Notes: generated by a model from the sequence alone, not told the origin. Positions 10,301 through 18,160 are shown, numbered from the stretch's first letter. The stretch is DNA of 61,093 bases from JARICQ01 sp964527205 (GCA_964527205.1 CAZGQG010000008.1:1-61093); one strand, 5' to 3'. Numbers and translations are program-made.

Positions 10301-11130
10301 GCCATTTCCAAATCCCACTTGGCCCTTAAAAGCTCATTTTCTCCCTTAGTTATTTCTTTAAGGCCTTGATTAATCTGATCTTTAGCAGTATTTAACTGAC
10401 TTTCACCTTGGTCAAGTTGAGCCAACTGATTGCTTTCTTCTTCTTCAAGTTTAGCAAGGTTTGATTCTATTTCATTCTTGCCTTCTAAAAGCTCATCTTC
10501 TGCTTTTGATAGCTTAGCATCTACACTATCTAGCATCTTTTTATTTAAGTCTTCTATTTTTTCTTCACTTATGGTTATTTCTATCTTTTCTTCTAATAAT
10601 CCTACTGGATCTACTGCTGCTACACCATTTACACTTTCAAGCTCTGGGATAATATTATCCCTTACTATTCTAGATACATCCTCTATATCCAAACCCTCCA
10701 GGTCCACTGAGGCAATCATAACTGGTAGCATATCTGGGTTTAATCTGATTATAAAGGGTGAACTTACCTCATCTCCCCAGGCTCCCTTTATCAGGTCTAT
10801 GGCACCATTTATCTCTATAAGAGCTGAATCCATATTTACATCATTGGAAAACTCCAGGATAACTGTGGATACATTTTCCCTGGATACAGAGCTTACATTT
10901 TCTATATTATTTGTGGTTGCCACAATTTGTTCTATTGGTCTTGTGACTACAGTCTCAACTTCCTCTGGACTTGCACCGGCATACTGGGTATTTATCACTA
11001 GGAAGGGTAGATCTATTTCTGGCAATAAATCTGTCTGTAAATTAAAAAAACTGATAGCTCCTAGTATCAGTACAAGTACAACTGCTACTACAACTGTATA
11101 TGGTTTGTTTACACTAAATTTCGATAACAT
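7351..11130 (-). CDS. RND efflux transporter (AcrB/SwrC type) with coiled-coil insertion
   Basis: 1,259 residues; ordinary AcrB or SwrC proteins are about 1,030-1,065. It has TM1 near residues 12-30, the porter domains, a first bundle of six membrane helices (GGLLAILVLFLFLRDLKPT; GVGMLVDNSIVVIENIYRMR with the proton-relay Asp), and a second copy (FLVLTGVVVNNGIVFVDYTNQ). Between residues 195 and 425, in the PN2 porter region just before the docking segment, lie two long heptad-rich helices split by a Gly/Pro/acidic loop of about 40 residues. This looks like an antiparallel coiled-coil hairpin. No membrane-fusion or outer-membrane partner gene is nearby. Substrate unknown; SwrC exports lipopeptides. 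Confidence 0.93.
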   Translation of the reverse strand: MLSKFSVNKPYTVVVAVVLVLILGAISFFNLQTDLLPEIDLPFLVINTQYAGASPEEVETVVTRPIEQIVATTNNIENVSSVSRENVSTVILEFSNDVNMDSALIEINGAIDLIKGAWGDEVSSPFIIRLNPDMLPVMIASVDLEGLDIEDVSRIVRDNIIPELESVNGVAAVDPVGLLEEKIEITISEEKIEDLNKKMLDSVDAKLSKAEDELLEGKNEIESNLAKLEEEESNQLAQLDQGESQLNTAKDQINQGLKEITKGENELLRAKWDLEMAINEMKNQILKMETASPFTGLAEGLFPDIDKSELPEDFEIPQGFSPEAGFDPAAGQAALETLKSKKTEAEAGLEGIKTSLGELRLQKNELETQRLELVGKSGEISQGRMALRNELGKAKDGLNQAKAQVEEGQKELEEQKERALEEASLTGIITKDMINGIITAQNFSMPAGYIEEDDKDYVVKIGDKLEDIDELRNLILFDTGVEEVGIISLKDIASVEEVDNADEIYAKINGNNAIMLSIQKQSNFSISDVSENINERIEELKDKDESLNIIPLLDQGEYIEIVVSSVLTGILYGGLLAILVLFLFLRDLKPTIVIALSVPISIVFAITLMYFTGVTLNIISLAGLALGVGMLVDNSIVVIENIYRMRSEGISAHDAAITGAKEVAGAIMASTVTTAGVFLPIVFTTGLSRQLFTDMGLTIAYSLFASLIVALSLVPMMASTVLRKTSDKEQKNFGKFVDGYEKLLRWALSHKALVMGLVLILLVASGYFALSLGTAFIPDMDAPQMSANIMLDEEASMEEVEEISDKIIERISQIEDIKTVGAFKSSSGGMAGFGGPGSSSSNNVALYILLEENKKTTNIEIGEEIKKQTEDFGVDISVTASNMDMNQIAGQGVEIQIKGREIDALRELAEDIGKIVASTEGVIEVEDGVEETALELRLSVDKKKAMEEGLTVAQVFSSINKTLAQGRATSSLSVENKDFPIIVIEEKNQDINRSELEELMISSNQRGEEVEIRLGDIVTIEEAKGLAAINRESQQRYLSVTGKIHPDYNIGLVGREVEESLVDYQMPEGYSLEFKGENETINDSLRDLVYMLLLAIVFIYLIMVAQFQSLLSPFIIMFTIPLAFTGGLMALIITGNEISLISMLGFLVLTGVVVNNGIVFVDYTNQLRERGRGVEDALVIAGKTRMRPILMTAITTVLGLSPLALGIGVGSEVIQPLAIVATGGLIYATLLTLLVVPVMYRILNKDEQEMDYEGEENGI

Positions 11131-11342
11131 TTACTCACTCCTTAAGTATTTGGTTTTAGGCTAAGCTTAATTATATCATAATAGCTTCATAATATAATAG
11201 GATATCATATATATATTGATTAATTCCCTATATTTTTCTTTATTTCACCATATTAAGGATGTATTTTTTTTATCAATGTGTTAAGATATAGGAGTAAGGT
11301 AAATTATATAAGTATAATATAAATTTTAAGGAGGCTTTTTGT
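11131..11342. promoter_or_regulatory. Divergent intergenic region, RND gene and ald
   Basis: 212 bp, very AT-rich. A TATAAT at 11313-11318 could serve as the -10 of ald, but no good -35 lies 16-18 bp before it. AAGGAGG precedes the ald ATG. No repeat or riboswitch is visible. Confidence 0.35.
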
Positions 11343-12458
11343 ATGATTATTGGAGTACCTAAGGAAATTAAGGAACAAGAGGACAGAGTTGCGGTTACAC
11401 CTGCTGGAGTAGATGCTTTTATTAGAGCAGGACATAAGGTTTTAGTAGAAAAGGATGCAGGAATGGGAGCAGGATTCCCAGATGACCAGTACACTGAAAT
11501 TGGTGCTGAAATCTTAGACAGTGCAGCAGATGTTTGGAACAAGGCTGATATGATTATGAAGGTTAAGGAACCACTAAAATCAGAGTATCAATACTTTAGA
11601 GAAGATTTAATAATTTTCACATATCTACACCTAGCTGCAGAAGAAGAATTAACTAAGGCACTAATGGAATCAAAAACTACTGCTATAGCTTATGAAACAG
11701 TAGAATTACCAGATAGGTCTCTTCCACTTCTTACTCCTATGAGTGAAGTAGCAGGAAGAATGGCAGTACAGGAAGGATCAGTATACCTAGAAAAAACCTA
11801 TGGTGGAAAGGGTCTTTTAATTGACGGAGTTCCTGGAGTAGCACCTGCACATGTAGTAATAGTAGGAGCGGGAATGGTTGGTACTGGAGCACTTAGAAGA
11901 GCTATTGGACTGGGAGCAAGAGTTACAATCCTTGATATCAATGTTAAGAGATTAGCTTACCTAAATGAAGTATTCATGGGTCAAATAGAAACACTTTACT
12001 CAAACAACTACAACCTAACTCAAGCTATAAAGACAGCTGACCTAGTAGTAGGAGCAGTTCTAATACCAGGAGCCAAGGCACCTAAGCTTGTTACAGAAGA
12101 AATGATCAAGCAAATGGAACCAGGTGGAGTTATTGTTGACGTAGCCATAGACCAGGGTGGATGTGTTGAGAATATGGTAAAAACTACACATGAAGATCCA
12201 ATCTACATGAAGCATGGAGTAGTACACTATGCAGTAGCAAATATACCAGGAGCAGTTCCAATGACTGCTACTTTAGCACTTACAAATGTTACTCTTCCAT
12301 ATGCACTTAGGATTGCTAATAAGGGATGGAAGCAAGCACTTAAAGATGATCAACCATTAAAACTTGGAGCAAATGTTGCAGAGGGTAAGGTAGTATACGA
12401 ACCAGTTGCACAGGCATTTGGACTAGACTACACTCCAGTTGATGAGGTTTTAAACTAA
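11343..12458 (+). CDS. ald: Alanine dehydrogenase
   Basis: NAD-dependent reversible deamination of L-alanine to pyruvate and ammonia. 371 residues, full family length. It opens MIIGVPKEIKEQEDRVAVTP, has the substrate-site Lys/His region (YFREDLIIFTYLHLAAE), the Rossmann motif VVIVGAGMVGTGALRRA, and VDVAIDQGGCVE. Single-gene unit with its own ribosome site and a terminator just after. With the convergent glutamate dehydrogenase it points to amino-acid fermentation. Confidence 0.97.
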   Translation: MIIGVPKEIKEQEDRVAVTPAGVDAFIRAGHKVLVEKDAGMGAGFPDDQYTEIGAEILDSAADVWNKADMIMKVKEPLKSEYQYFREDLIIFTYLHLAAEEELTKALMESKTTAIAYETVELPDRSLPLLTPMSEVAGRMAVQEGSVYLEKTYGGKGLLIDGVPGVAPAHVVIVGAGMVGTGALRRAIGLGARVTILDINVKRLAYLNEVFMGQIETLYSNNYNLTQAIKTADLVVGAVLIPGAKAPKLVTEEMIKQMEPGGVIVDVAIDQGGCVENMVKTTHEDPIYMKHGVVHYAVANIPGAVPMTATLALTNVTLPYALRIANKGWKQALKDDQPLKLGANVAEGKVVYEPVAQAFGLDYTPVDEVLN

Positions 12459-12470
12459 AAAGAACAAAAT

Positions 12471-12502
12471 AAAAACTACGGTGAATTCGCCGTAGTTTTT
12501 TT
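12471..12502 (+). terminator. Intrinsic terminator between ald and gdh
   Basis: AAAAACTACGG pairs with CCGTAGTTTTT around an eight-base loop, followed by T's on the plus strand and preceded by A's, so it may stop both converging genes. Confidence 0.85.
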
Positions 12503-12519
12503 ATATCTATTTTTAAATT

Positions 12520-13785
12520 TTAGTACCATCCTCTTAGTTTCATAACATCTGCAACTTTTTTAACTGAGTTCATATAGGCTGCATCTCTTACTGTAACCTT
12601 GTATTCTTCACTAAGGTCCCATATGTCATTGAAGGCACTTACCATTTTTTCTTCTTGTCTTTCTTCTACTTCTTCCTCTGACCAGTAGTATCCGTATCTA
12701 TTTTGTACCCACTCAAAGTAGGAAACTGTAACTCCACCAGCATTTGTTAGGATATCTGGAGTAACTACTATGCCTTTTTCCTTAAGTATGGCATCTGCTT
12801 CTGGAGTTATAGGTCCATTTGCAGCTTCACATACTAATTTAGCATTTATTGCCTTTGCTTCTACTTCTGTAACTGCATTTTCCAGTGCAGCTGGTATAAA
12901 TATGTCAACTTCTAATTTCCAGAAATCTTCTAGACTAATCATTTTTCCCTTTGGATAGTCTATAAGGTTTTTATTTTGGTCTATATAGTCTGCCATTTCT
13001 TGGAAGTCTAATCCGTTTTCATTGTATATAGCATAGGTACCATGTGATGGTGCCCATTCAGCTATAGCAACTATATTAGCTCCTTGACGTTCAACGTTTT
13101 TAACAGTATATCTACCAACATTACCAAAGCCCTGTATAGCTACATCTGCCTTAGTAATATCTATGCCAACTTTTTTAGCAGCTTCTCTAGTTATTACACT
13201 AACTCCAAATCCTGTAGCTTCGTTTCTTCCTAAGGATCCACCCCATGGTACTGGCTTTCCAGTTAATACGCCCATGTGACTTTCTCCAGTTAATTTATTG
13301 TATTCATCTACCATCCAGGCCATAACTTGTCCGTTAGTTCCAACATCTGGAGCTGGTATATCTATTTTTTCTCCTAAGAATTTATATACACCCTGTATAT
13401 ATCCTCTTGATAGTCTTTCAAGTTCTCCTTGGGATAATGAAAGGGCATCTACTGTAACTCCACCTTTTCCTCCTCCATAAGGAACATCCATAACTCCACA
13501 CTTAAATGTCATCCATACTGATAAGGCCTTAACCTCATCTGGATTTACTCCTGGATGAAATCTAATTCCACCTTTTCCAGGTCCAATAGCATCGTTGTGC
13601 AATGCCCTGTAACCTTGGAATACCTTAAGGCTTCCATCATCCATTCTTACTGGAATTGAAACTTCAATCATTCTCATTGGCTCTTTAAGTAATTCGTAAA
13701 CTTCTGGTCCAAGTTTTAATGCATCACATGCTTTTTTAACTTGTGATTGAGCATTATCTAATGGATTTAAATTATCCTTTGACAT
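12520..13785 (-). CDS. gdhA: NAD-type glutamate dehydrogenase
   Basis: Interconverts glutamate and 2-oxoglutarate plus ammonia. 421 residues, matching the hexameric GluDH family of Firmicutes (RocG/GudB size). Catalytic Lys region PYGGGKGGVTVD, substrate region PAPDVGTNGQVMAWMVDEY, and the nucleotide-binding motif VAIQGFGNVGRYT. C-terminal LRGWY is typical. AGGAGG lies before the ATG. Monocistronic, with its own promoter; convergent with ald. Confidence 0.96.
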   Translation of the reverse strand: MSKDNLNPLDNAQSQVKKACDALKLGPEVYELLKEPMRMIEVSIPVRMDDGSLKVFQGYRALHNDAIGPGKGGIRFHPGVNPDEVKALSVWMTFKCGVMDVPYGGGKGGVTVDALSLSQGELERLSRGYIQGVYKFLGEKIDIPAPDVGTNGQVMAWMVDEYNKLTGESHMGVLTGKPVPWGGSLGRNEATGFGVSVITREAAKKVGIDITKADVAIQGFGNVGRYTVKNVERQGANIVAIAEWAPSHGTYAIYNENGLDFQEMADYIDQNKNLIDYPKGKMISLEDFWKLEVDIFIPAALENAVTEVEAKAINAKLVCEAANGPITPEADAILKEKGIVVTPDILTNAGGVTVSYFEWVQNRYGYYWSEEEVEERQEEKMVSAFNDIWDLSEEYKVTVRDAAYMNSVKKVADVMKLRGWY

Positions 13786-13838
13786 TAAAAAGACCTCCTA
13801 TAATTTATAAATAAATTTTGATTATTCATTCAACTAGA

Positions 13839-13867
13839 ATTATAACATAGTAGAATATGTTTGTAAA
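13839..13867 (-). promoter_or_regulatory. Sigma-A promoter of gdhA
   Basis: Minus-strand TTTACA, 17-bp spacer, TATAAT, 54 bp before the glutamate dehydrogenase start. Confidence 0.7.
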
Positions 13868-13890
13868 CTAATACAGACCTCTAAACCTTA

Positions 13891-14961
13891 CTATTTGCTT
13901 GCATTAAAGACATCCATTATATTATCTACATTATCAAGGCCCTTTATAAGTTCAGGTAGCACTTCATATACATCCCCTACTATTCCGTAATCAGCTATTT
14001 CAAATATAGGTGCATTTTTATCCTTGTTTATAGCAACTATAATCTTGGATTCCTGCATACCTGCTAAATGCTGGATAGCTCCAGATATACCGCAAGCTAT
14101 ATAAAGATCTGGCCTTACTGTAGTACCTGTTTGTCCTACCTGGTGGCTATGGTCAATCCAGCCTGCATCTACAGTAGCACGACTTGCCCCTACTACTCCT
14201 CCTAATTTATCTGCTAGTTCGCTTATAAGTTGGAAACCTTTTTCATCTCCAAGACCCCTACCACCGGATACTATTACCTGGGATTCTCCCAGCTGAACTA
14301 CAGCTTTTTCTCCCTTAACAACATCTAATACCCTGGCTCTAATATCATCTTCCCTTAATTCTGGGCTGAACTTTTCTATTTCTCCAGTCCTATTCTCATC
14401 ATATCTTGCCTTGGACATTACTCCAGGCCTTACCGTAGACATTTGAGGTCTATGGTCTGGACAGATGATGGTAGCCATTAGGTTACCGCCAAAGGCTGGA
14501 CGGGTTTGCATAAGTCTTCTATTTTCTATATCCACATCAAGTTGGGTACAGTCTGCTGTAAGTCCTGTATGTACCCTTGCAGATATTCTAGGTCCCAGGT
14601 CCCTACCTATGTTTGTAGCTCCTATAAGCAGGATCTCTGGCTTGTTTTCCCTTATGAGTTCATGGATTACCTTGGTATATCCCTCTGTATTGTAAATTTC
14701 AAGCAATTGGTGATCTGCATATATTACCTTGTCCGCACCATATTTTACAAGATCCTCTGCTATATGATCCACATCCCTACCTAAGAGAATTGCAGTTAGG
14801 GGAACCTCTAGGGTGTCCGCTATTTTTCTTCCCTCTCCTACAAGTTCAATAGCTACATTTAAGAGCTCTCCATTTCTTTGTTCTGCAAATACCCAAACAC
14901 CTCTATATAGGTCTACATCTACTGCTCCTGCTCTTTCTATTCCTGTCTTATTTACAGCCAT
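13891..14961 (-). CDS. etfA: Electron transfer flavoprotein, alpha subunit
   Basis: Carries FAD and passes electrons with EtfB to or from an acyl-CoA dehydrogenase. 356 residues. The N-terminal ETF domain contains ADKVIYADHQLL and LIGATNIGRDLGPR; the C-terminal FAD domain contains VSGGRGLGDEKGF, the SRATVDAGW stretch, GQTGTTVRPDLYIACGISGA and INKDKNAPIFEIADYGIVGD. The length exceeds non-bifurcating EtfA (about 310-330), as expected for clostridial Bcd-linked EtfA. Last gene of acd-etfB-etfA. Confidence 0.95.
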   Translation of the reverse strand: MAVNKTGIERAGAVDVDLYRGVWVFAEQRNGELLNVAIELVGEGRKIADTLEVPLTAILLGRDVDHIAEDLVKYGADKVIYADHQLLEIYNTEGYTKVIHELIRENKPEILLIGATNIGRDLGPRISARVHTGLTADCTQLDVDIENRRLMQTRPAFGGNLMATIICPDHRPQMSTVRPGVMSKARYDENRTGEIEKFSPELREDDIRARVLDVVKGEKAVVQLGESQVIVSGGRGLGDEKGFQLISELADKLGGVVGASRATVDAGWIDHSHQVGQTGTTVRPDLYIACGISGAIQHLAGMQESKIIVAINKDKNAPIFEIADYGIVGDVYEVLPELIKGLDNVDNIMDVFNASK

Positions 14962-14988
14962 ATATTTCTCCTCCTCCTATGCAATATA

Positions 14989-15780
14989 TTAAATCAAGTG
15001 TTTTTCTTTTAATCTAACTATTAAAGAATTTACCATGTCTTCAGTAGTTCCTTGGAAAATTTCTCCCTCTCCCTGTCTTGCTTCAGGAGTAAAGGATTTA
15101 TTAACCTTTGTAGGTGATCCATTAAGTCCTAAATTGTCAAAATCAGCATTTACATCTTCTGCAGACCAGATTTCTACTTCCTTGTCTCCATAGGCATTGT
15201 ATATACCTCTAATAGAAGGATATCTTGGTTGATTTAATTCCTTTATTGCAGTAAGAAGAACTGGCATTTCACATTCTATTACAAAATGTCCATCTTCTAG
15301 GGCTCTATTTGCCCTTACCTTGCCCTCTTCAATCTTTAAATCCTCTACATAGGTAATCTGTGGTAGACCTAGATGTTCTGATATTTGTGGTCCTACCTGG
15401 GCCGTATCACCATCTATGGCCTGTCTTCCGCAAAGTATAATATCATAATCAGCTATTGCTTTAATACCAGCTGCAAGGGCTGTGGAGGTTGCCCAAGTGT
15501 CTGAACCTGCAAAGGCCCTGTCACTTAGTAGTATGGCCCTATCCGCTCCCATAGCCAAGGCTTCCCTAAGAGCTATATCTGCCTGAGGTGGTCCCATACT
15601 TAGAACTGTTACCTTGGTGTCTTTTATTTCATCCTTTATTTGAAGCGCCTGCTCCAGCGCATTTCTATCATCTGGATTGATTATACTTGGTACTCCTTCC
15701 CTAATAAGGGTTCCACGTACTGGATCTATTCTTACTTCTGTAGTATCTGGCACTTGTTTTATACATACAATAATATTCAT
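14989..15780 (-). CDS. etfB: Electron transfer flavoprotein, beta subunit
   Basis: 263 residues beginning MNIIVCIKQVPDT, with the nucleotide-site blocks GADRAILLSDRAFAGSDTWAT and LCGRQAIDGDTAQVGPQISEHLG characteristic of EtfB. The reading frame extends five codons upstream, but AGGAGG sits inside that extension, so the ATG at 15780 is the start. It lies 15 bp after the acyl-CoA dehydrogenase. In clostridia the Bcd-EtfAB complex couples crotonyl-CoA reduction to ferredoxin reduction by NADH; whether this EtfAB bifurcates cannot be decided by eye. Confidence 0.95.
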   Translation of the reverse strand: MNIIVCIKQVPDTTEVRIDPVRGTLIREGVPSIINPDDRNALEQALQIKDEIKDTKVTVLSMGPPQADIALREALAMGADRAILLSDRAFAGSDTWATSTALAAGIKAIADYDIILCGRQAIDGDTAQVGPQISEHLGLPQITYVEDLKIEEGKVRANRALEDGHFVIECEMPVLLTAIKELNQPRYPSIRGIYNAYGDKEVEIWSAEDVNADFDNLGLNGSPTKVNKSFTPEARQGEGEIFQGTTEDMVNSLIVRLKEKHLI

Positions 15781-15795
15781 CTTAGCCCTCCTCAT

Positions 15796-16935
15796 CTATT
15801 TCAATACTGCTGCTGCTATTACCATTTGCTGTACCTGTGATGTTCCTTCATATATTTCAGTTATCTTAGCATCTCTCATCATTCTCTCAATAGGATAGTC
15901 CTTGGTATAACCATATCCACCATATAATTGCACACACTTAGTTGTTACATCCATGGCACATTCTGATGCATATAGTTTGGCCATAGCTGCTTCCTTGCTA
16001 TAAGCTAGGCCATTTGCCTTGTTGAAGGCTGCCTTATAAACTAAAAGTCTAGCTGCTTCTATCTCTGTAGCCATATCTGCTACCATCCACTGAAGTCCTT
16101 GGAATTTTGATAGGGGTCTACCGAATTGTTTTCTTTCCTTTAAGTAATCTACAGTTATATCTAAGGCTCCTGCTGCTATTCCCAGGGCCTGGGCTGCTAT
16201 TCCTATCCTACCACCGTCTAGGGTAGTCATTGCTATCTTAAAACCTTGACCTTCCTTGCCAAGTAGGTTTTCCTTAGGTACTAGGCAGTCCTGGAAGATA
16301 AGCTCTGTAGTAGCTGATGCTCTTATTCCCAATTTTTCTTCTATTTTTCCTATGCTAAAGCCTGGGAAATCCTTTTCAACTATAAAGGCAGATATGCCTC
16401 TAGTTCCCTGGGCCTTATCTGTCATGGCAAATATAATGTAGGTATCTGCCTGACCGCCATTTGTAATAAATATCTTTGATCCATTTAATATATAATTATC
16501 TCCATCTAGTATGGCAGTAGTTTGTTGACCTGCAGCATCTGTTCCTGCGTTAGGTTCTGTAAGTCCAAATGCTCCTAAATGTTCTCCTTTTGCTAGAGGA
16601 ATTAAGTATTTTTGTTTTTGTTCTTCTGTTCCGTACTTAAATATTGGCCATGCACCTAGGGATGTATGAGCCGAGTTAATAACACCTGTTGTACCACAAG
16701 ACCTTGAAAGTTCTTCAACGGTTATAGCATAGGCTATCTCATCTCCACCAGCTCCACCATATTCTACTGGGAATGGTACTCCAAGCATATTTGCCTTGGC
16801 CATTTTCTCAACATTTTCCCTTGGGAATCTTCCCGATTCATCAATATCAGCTGCGATTGGCTCTACTTCGTTTTTAGTGAATTCCCTTACTACGCTTCTT
16901 ACCATTTCTTGTTCCTTGCTTAAATTGAAATTCAT
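15796..16935 (-). CDS. Acyl-CoA dehydrogenase (butyryl-CoA dehydrogenase type)
   Basis: 379 residues, flavoprotein with the family marks FGLTEPNAGTDAAGQQT, the FAD-contact segment IFITNGGQADTYIIFA, and IYEGTSQVQQMVIA, whose Glu is the catalytic base of short/medium-chain enzymes. GAGGAGG precedes the ATG. First gene of an operon with etfB and etfA, so it should exchange electrons with that ETF. No thiolase, crotonase or hydroxyacyl-CoA dehydrogenase lies near, so the acyl substrate (butyryl or branched-chain) is open. Likely Rex-controlled. Confidence 0.93.
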   Translation of the reverse strand: MNFNLSKEQEMVRSVVREFTKNEVEPIAADIDESGRFPRENVEKMAKANMLGVPFPVEYGGAGGDEIAYAITVEELSRSCGTTGVINSAHTSLGAWPIFKYGTEEQKQKYLIPLAKGEHLGAFGLTEPNAGTDAAGQQTTAILDGDNYILNGSKIFITNGGQADTYIIFAMTDKAQGTRGISAFIVEKDFPGFSIGKIEEKLGIRASATTELIFQDCLVPKENLLGKEGQGFKIAMTTLDGGRIGIAAQALGIAAGALDITVDYLKERKQFGRPLSKFQGLQWMVADMATEIEAARLLVYKAAFNKANGLAYSKEAAMAKLYASECAMDVTTKCVQLYGGYGYTKDYPIERMMRDAKITEIYEGTSQVQQMVIAAAVLK

Positions 16936-17013
16936 ATATTTTTCCCTCCTCTAAGTATTGACTATTGCCTACAGTTTTTATTATAGACTATTTCTGATAA
17001 TATATCTACAATA

Positions 17014-17031
17014 TTGTTAAATTTTTATCTT
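17014..17031. promoter_or_regulatory. Possible Rex operator upstream of acd-etfBA
   Basis: TTGTTAA-ATTT-TTATCTT. The left half is a perfect Rex half-site and the right half keeps 4 of 7 bases of the TTGTTAA-N4-TTAACAA consensus. It lies between rex and the acyl-CoA dehydrogenase start, just before that operon. The position supports the call, the sequence only partly. Confidence 0.4.
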
Positions 17032-17040
17032 AGCTCCAAG

Positions 17041-17076
17041 TAAAAAAATCTAGTTAATCAGATTAACTAGATTTTC
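17041..17076 (-). terminator. Intrinsic terminator of rex
   Basis: Nearly perfect palindrome, AATCTAGTTAATC against its complement, followed by seven T on the minus strand, 10 bp after rex. Confidence 0.8.
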
Positions 17077-17085
17077 ATAAGTAGA

Positions 17086-17721
17086 TTAGTCAAATTTTCT
17101 CTTTAAAAAATATGACAATGTGAAAAGCGATTCATTTAATCTTACATTTTCAACTATAACATCCTCTGGAACATCTAAATCTGTTGGTGCAAAGTTCCAA
17201 ATTCCCTTTACTCCTGCTTCAACAAATTCATCTGCTAAATCCTGAGCACTTTCCTTGGGGGTTGTAATAATCCCAATATCAACTTCATGCTCCTTTATAT
17301 AGTCAATCATAAGCTTTGCATCTCTTACTTCAATATCTCTTATTAGCTCTCCTATTACCTTTGGATTTCTATCAAAGAGTGATACTACCTTAAATCCTGC
17401 ATCCTCAAATCCCTTATAGTTAGCAATGGCATGACCTAAATTACCAGCCCCTGCAACTACAGCATGATATACTGTTTCAAGACCTAATATCTTTCTCAGT
17501 TGATTATATAATTCTTCTACATTATATCCATATCCCTGCTGTCCAAAGCCTCCAAAATTATTTAAATCCTGTCTAATTTGAGAAGCTGTAAAGCCTGTCA
17601 TATTACTAAGCTCTTGAGAGGAAACACGATTTACTCCCTTTTCCATTAGTTCTACCAAGTATCTATAGTACTTTGGAAGTCTTCTTATTACAGTCATAGA
17701 TACCTTAGCTTTCTTAGCCAC
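17086..17721 (-). CDS. rex: Redox-sensing transcriptional repressor Rex
   Basis: Binds DNA when NAD is high and releases when NADH rises; controls fermentative genes in Gram-positives. 211 residues: winged-helix with VIRRLPKYYRYL and SSQELSNMTGFTASQIRQDL, then a Rossmann fold with AVVAGAGNLGHAIANY and the domain-swapped C-terminal helix. I chose the GTG at 17721 because a perfect promoter places the RNA start near 17746, AGGGGTGA lies just upstream, and the length matches B. subtilis Rex (215); the ATG at 17748 has no ribosome site. It lies upstream of acd-etfBA, its probable target. Confidence 0.95.
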   Translation of the reverse strand: MAKKAKVSMTVIRRLPKYYRYLVELMEKGVNRVSSQELSNMTGFTASQIRQDLNNFGGFGQQGYGYNVEELYNQLRKILGLETVYHAVVAGAGNLGHAIANYKGFEDAGFKVVSLFDRNPKVIGELIRDIEVRDAKLMIDYIKEHEVDIGIITTPKESAQDLADEFVEAGVKGIWNFAPTDLDVPEDVIVENVRLNESLFTLSYFLKRKFD

Positions 17722-17752
17722 CTTATCACCCCTATCAAATATCATCATACAA

Positions 17753-17781
17753 ATTATATCATCATGATAAAATTATGTCAA
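17753..17781 (-). promoter_or_regulatory. Sigma-A promoter of rex
   Basis: Minus-strand TTGACA, 17-bp spacer, TATAAT: a perfect consensus. It separates rex from the upstream selenoprotein gene. Confidence 0.85.
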
Positions 17782-17808
17782 TTAAGATATAGGGTTTTTT
17801 TCTCCTAG

Positions 17809-18102
17809 CTATCTTCCTATGCTAAGTCCACTTACTTCTAAATGCTTTTTCCAAAGAAATTTTCCCAGTGAAACTTCTACCATATTATTCTCCGCTTTAA
17901 AAGATCTGTCTAGGAATAATGTAATTCCATCCTCTGCTACAGTCTTATATCCTCCTATATCTCTAGGCTTTCCCATCCTAACTGATGGTTCAAATATAGG
18001 ACGTCAACCAGATCCATTATTTACTATGGCTACTGTTACAGCATTATCATCTGTCTTGCTCCTTATATACTCCTTGGCCTTTTCATCAATTGATAATTTC
18101 AT
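17809..18102 (-). CDS. HesB-like selenoprotein with in-frame UGA (Sec33)
   Basis: Reading ATG 18102 through to TAG 17809 gives 97 residues with one internal TGA at 18004-18006 (codon 33). The product opens MKLSIDEKAKEYIRSK, has GSG-Sec-RPIFEPSVRMGKPRD, then GITLFLDRSFKAE and GKFLWKKHLEVSG. This matches the HesB-related (seleno)protein family: small relatives of A-type iron-sulfur carrier proteins in which Sec or Cys follows a glycine-rich turn and a GKP motif follows. No Cys is present, and the CxC tail of A-type carriers is missing. A seven-pair stem starts directly after the UGA (17974-18003), as a bacterial SECIS does. A promoter and a G-rich ribosome site precede the ATG. Function in Fe-S or redox chemistry is inference; Sec is well supported by pattern, not proven. 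Confidence 0.85.
17974..18003 (-). promoter_or_regulatory. Candidate bacterial SECIS hairpin
   Basis: Directly 3' of the UGA, CGUCCUA pairs with UAGGAUG (one G-U). The 16-base interior can extend the stem by a few pairs with bulged U's, leaving a short apical loop that opens with G. Bacterial SECIS elements lie at this place within the reading frame and bind SelB. Confidence 0.65.
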
Positions 18103-18131
18103 ACTATCCCCCCGATCCTATTCTTAGTCTA

Positions 18132-18160
18132 ATTATACCATATAGGGGTATTAAAGACAA
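18132..18160 (-). promoter_or_regulatory. Sigma-A promoter of the HesB-like selenoprotein gene
   Basis: Minus-strand TTGTCT, 17-bp spacer, TATAAT, 30 bp before the ATG. A dedicated promoter argues against a decayed gene. Confidence 0.65.

Noticed and set aside
10430..11164. Plus-strand Ser-rich 244-codon frame inside the RND gene
   Set aside because: Composition is that of an antisense shadow of a coding region; no ribosome site and no known fold.
18004..18006. The TGA as a nonsense mutation making a pseudogene
   Set aside because: It is the only break, falls at the expected Sec/Cys position, has a hairpin directly after it and a working-looking promoter; pseudogenes usually show more damage.
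17819..18127. Plus-strand frame of 102 codons opposite the HesB-like gene
   Set aside because: No ribosome site or promoter, serine/leucine-rich shadow composition, and the minus strand carries a coherent protein with a family pattern.
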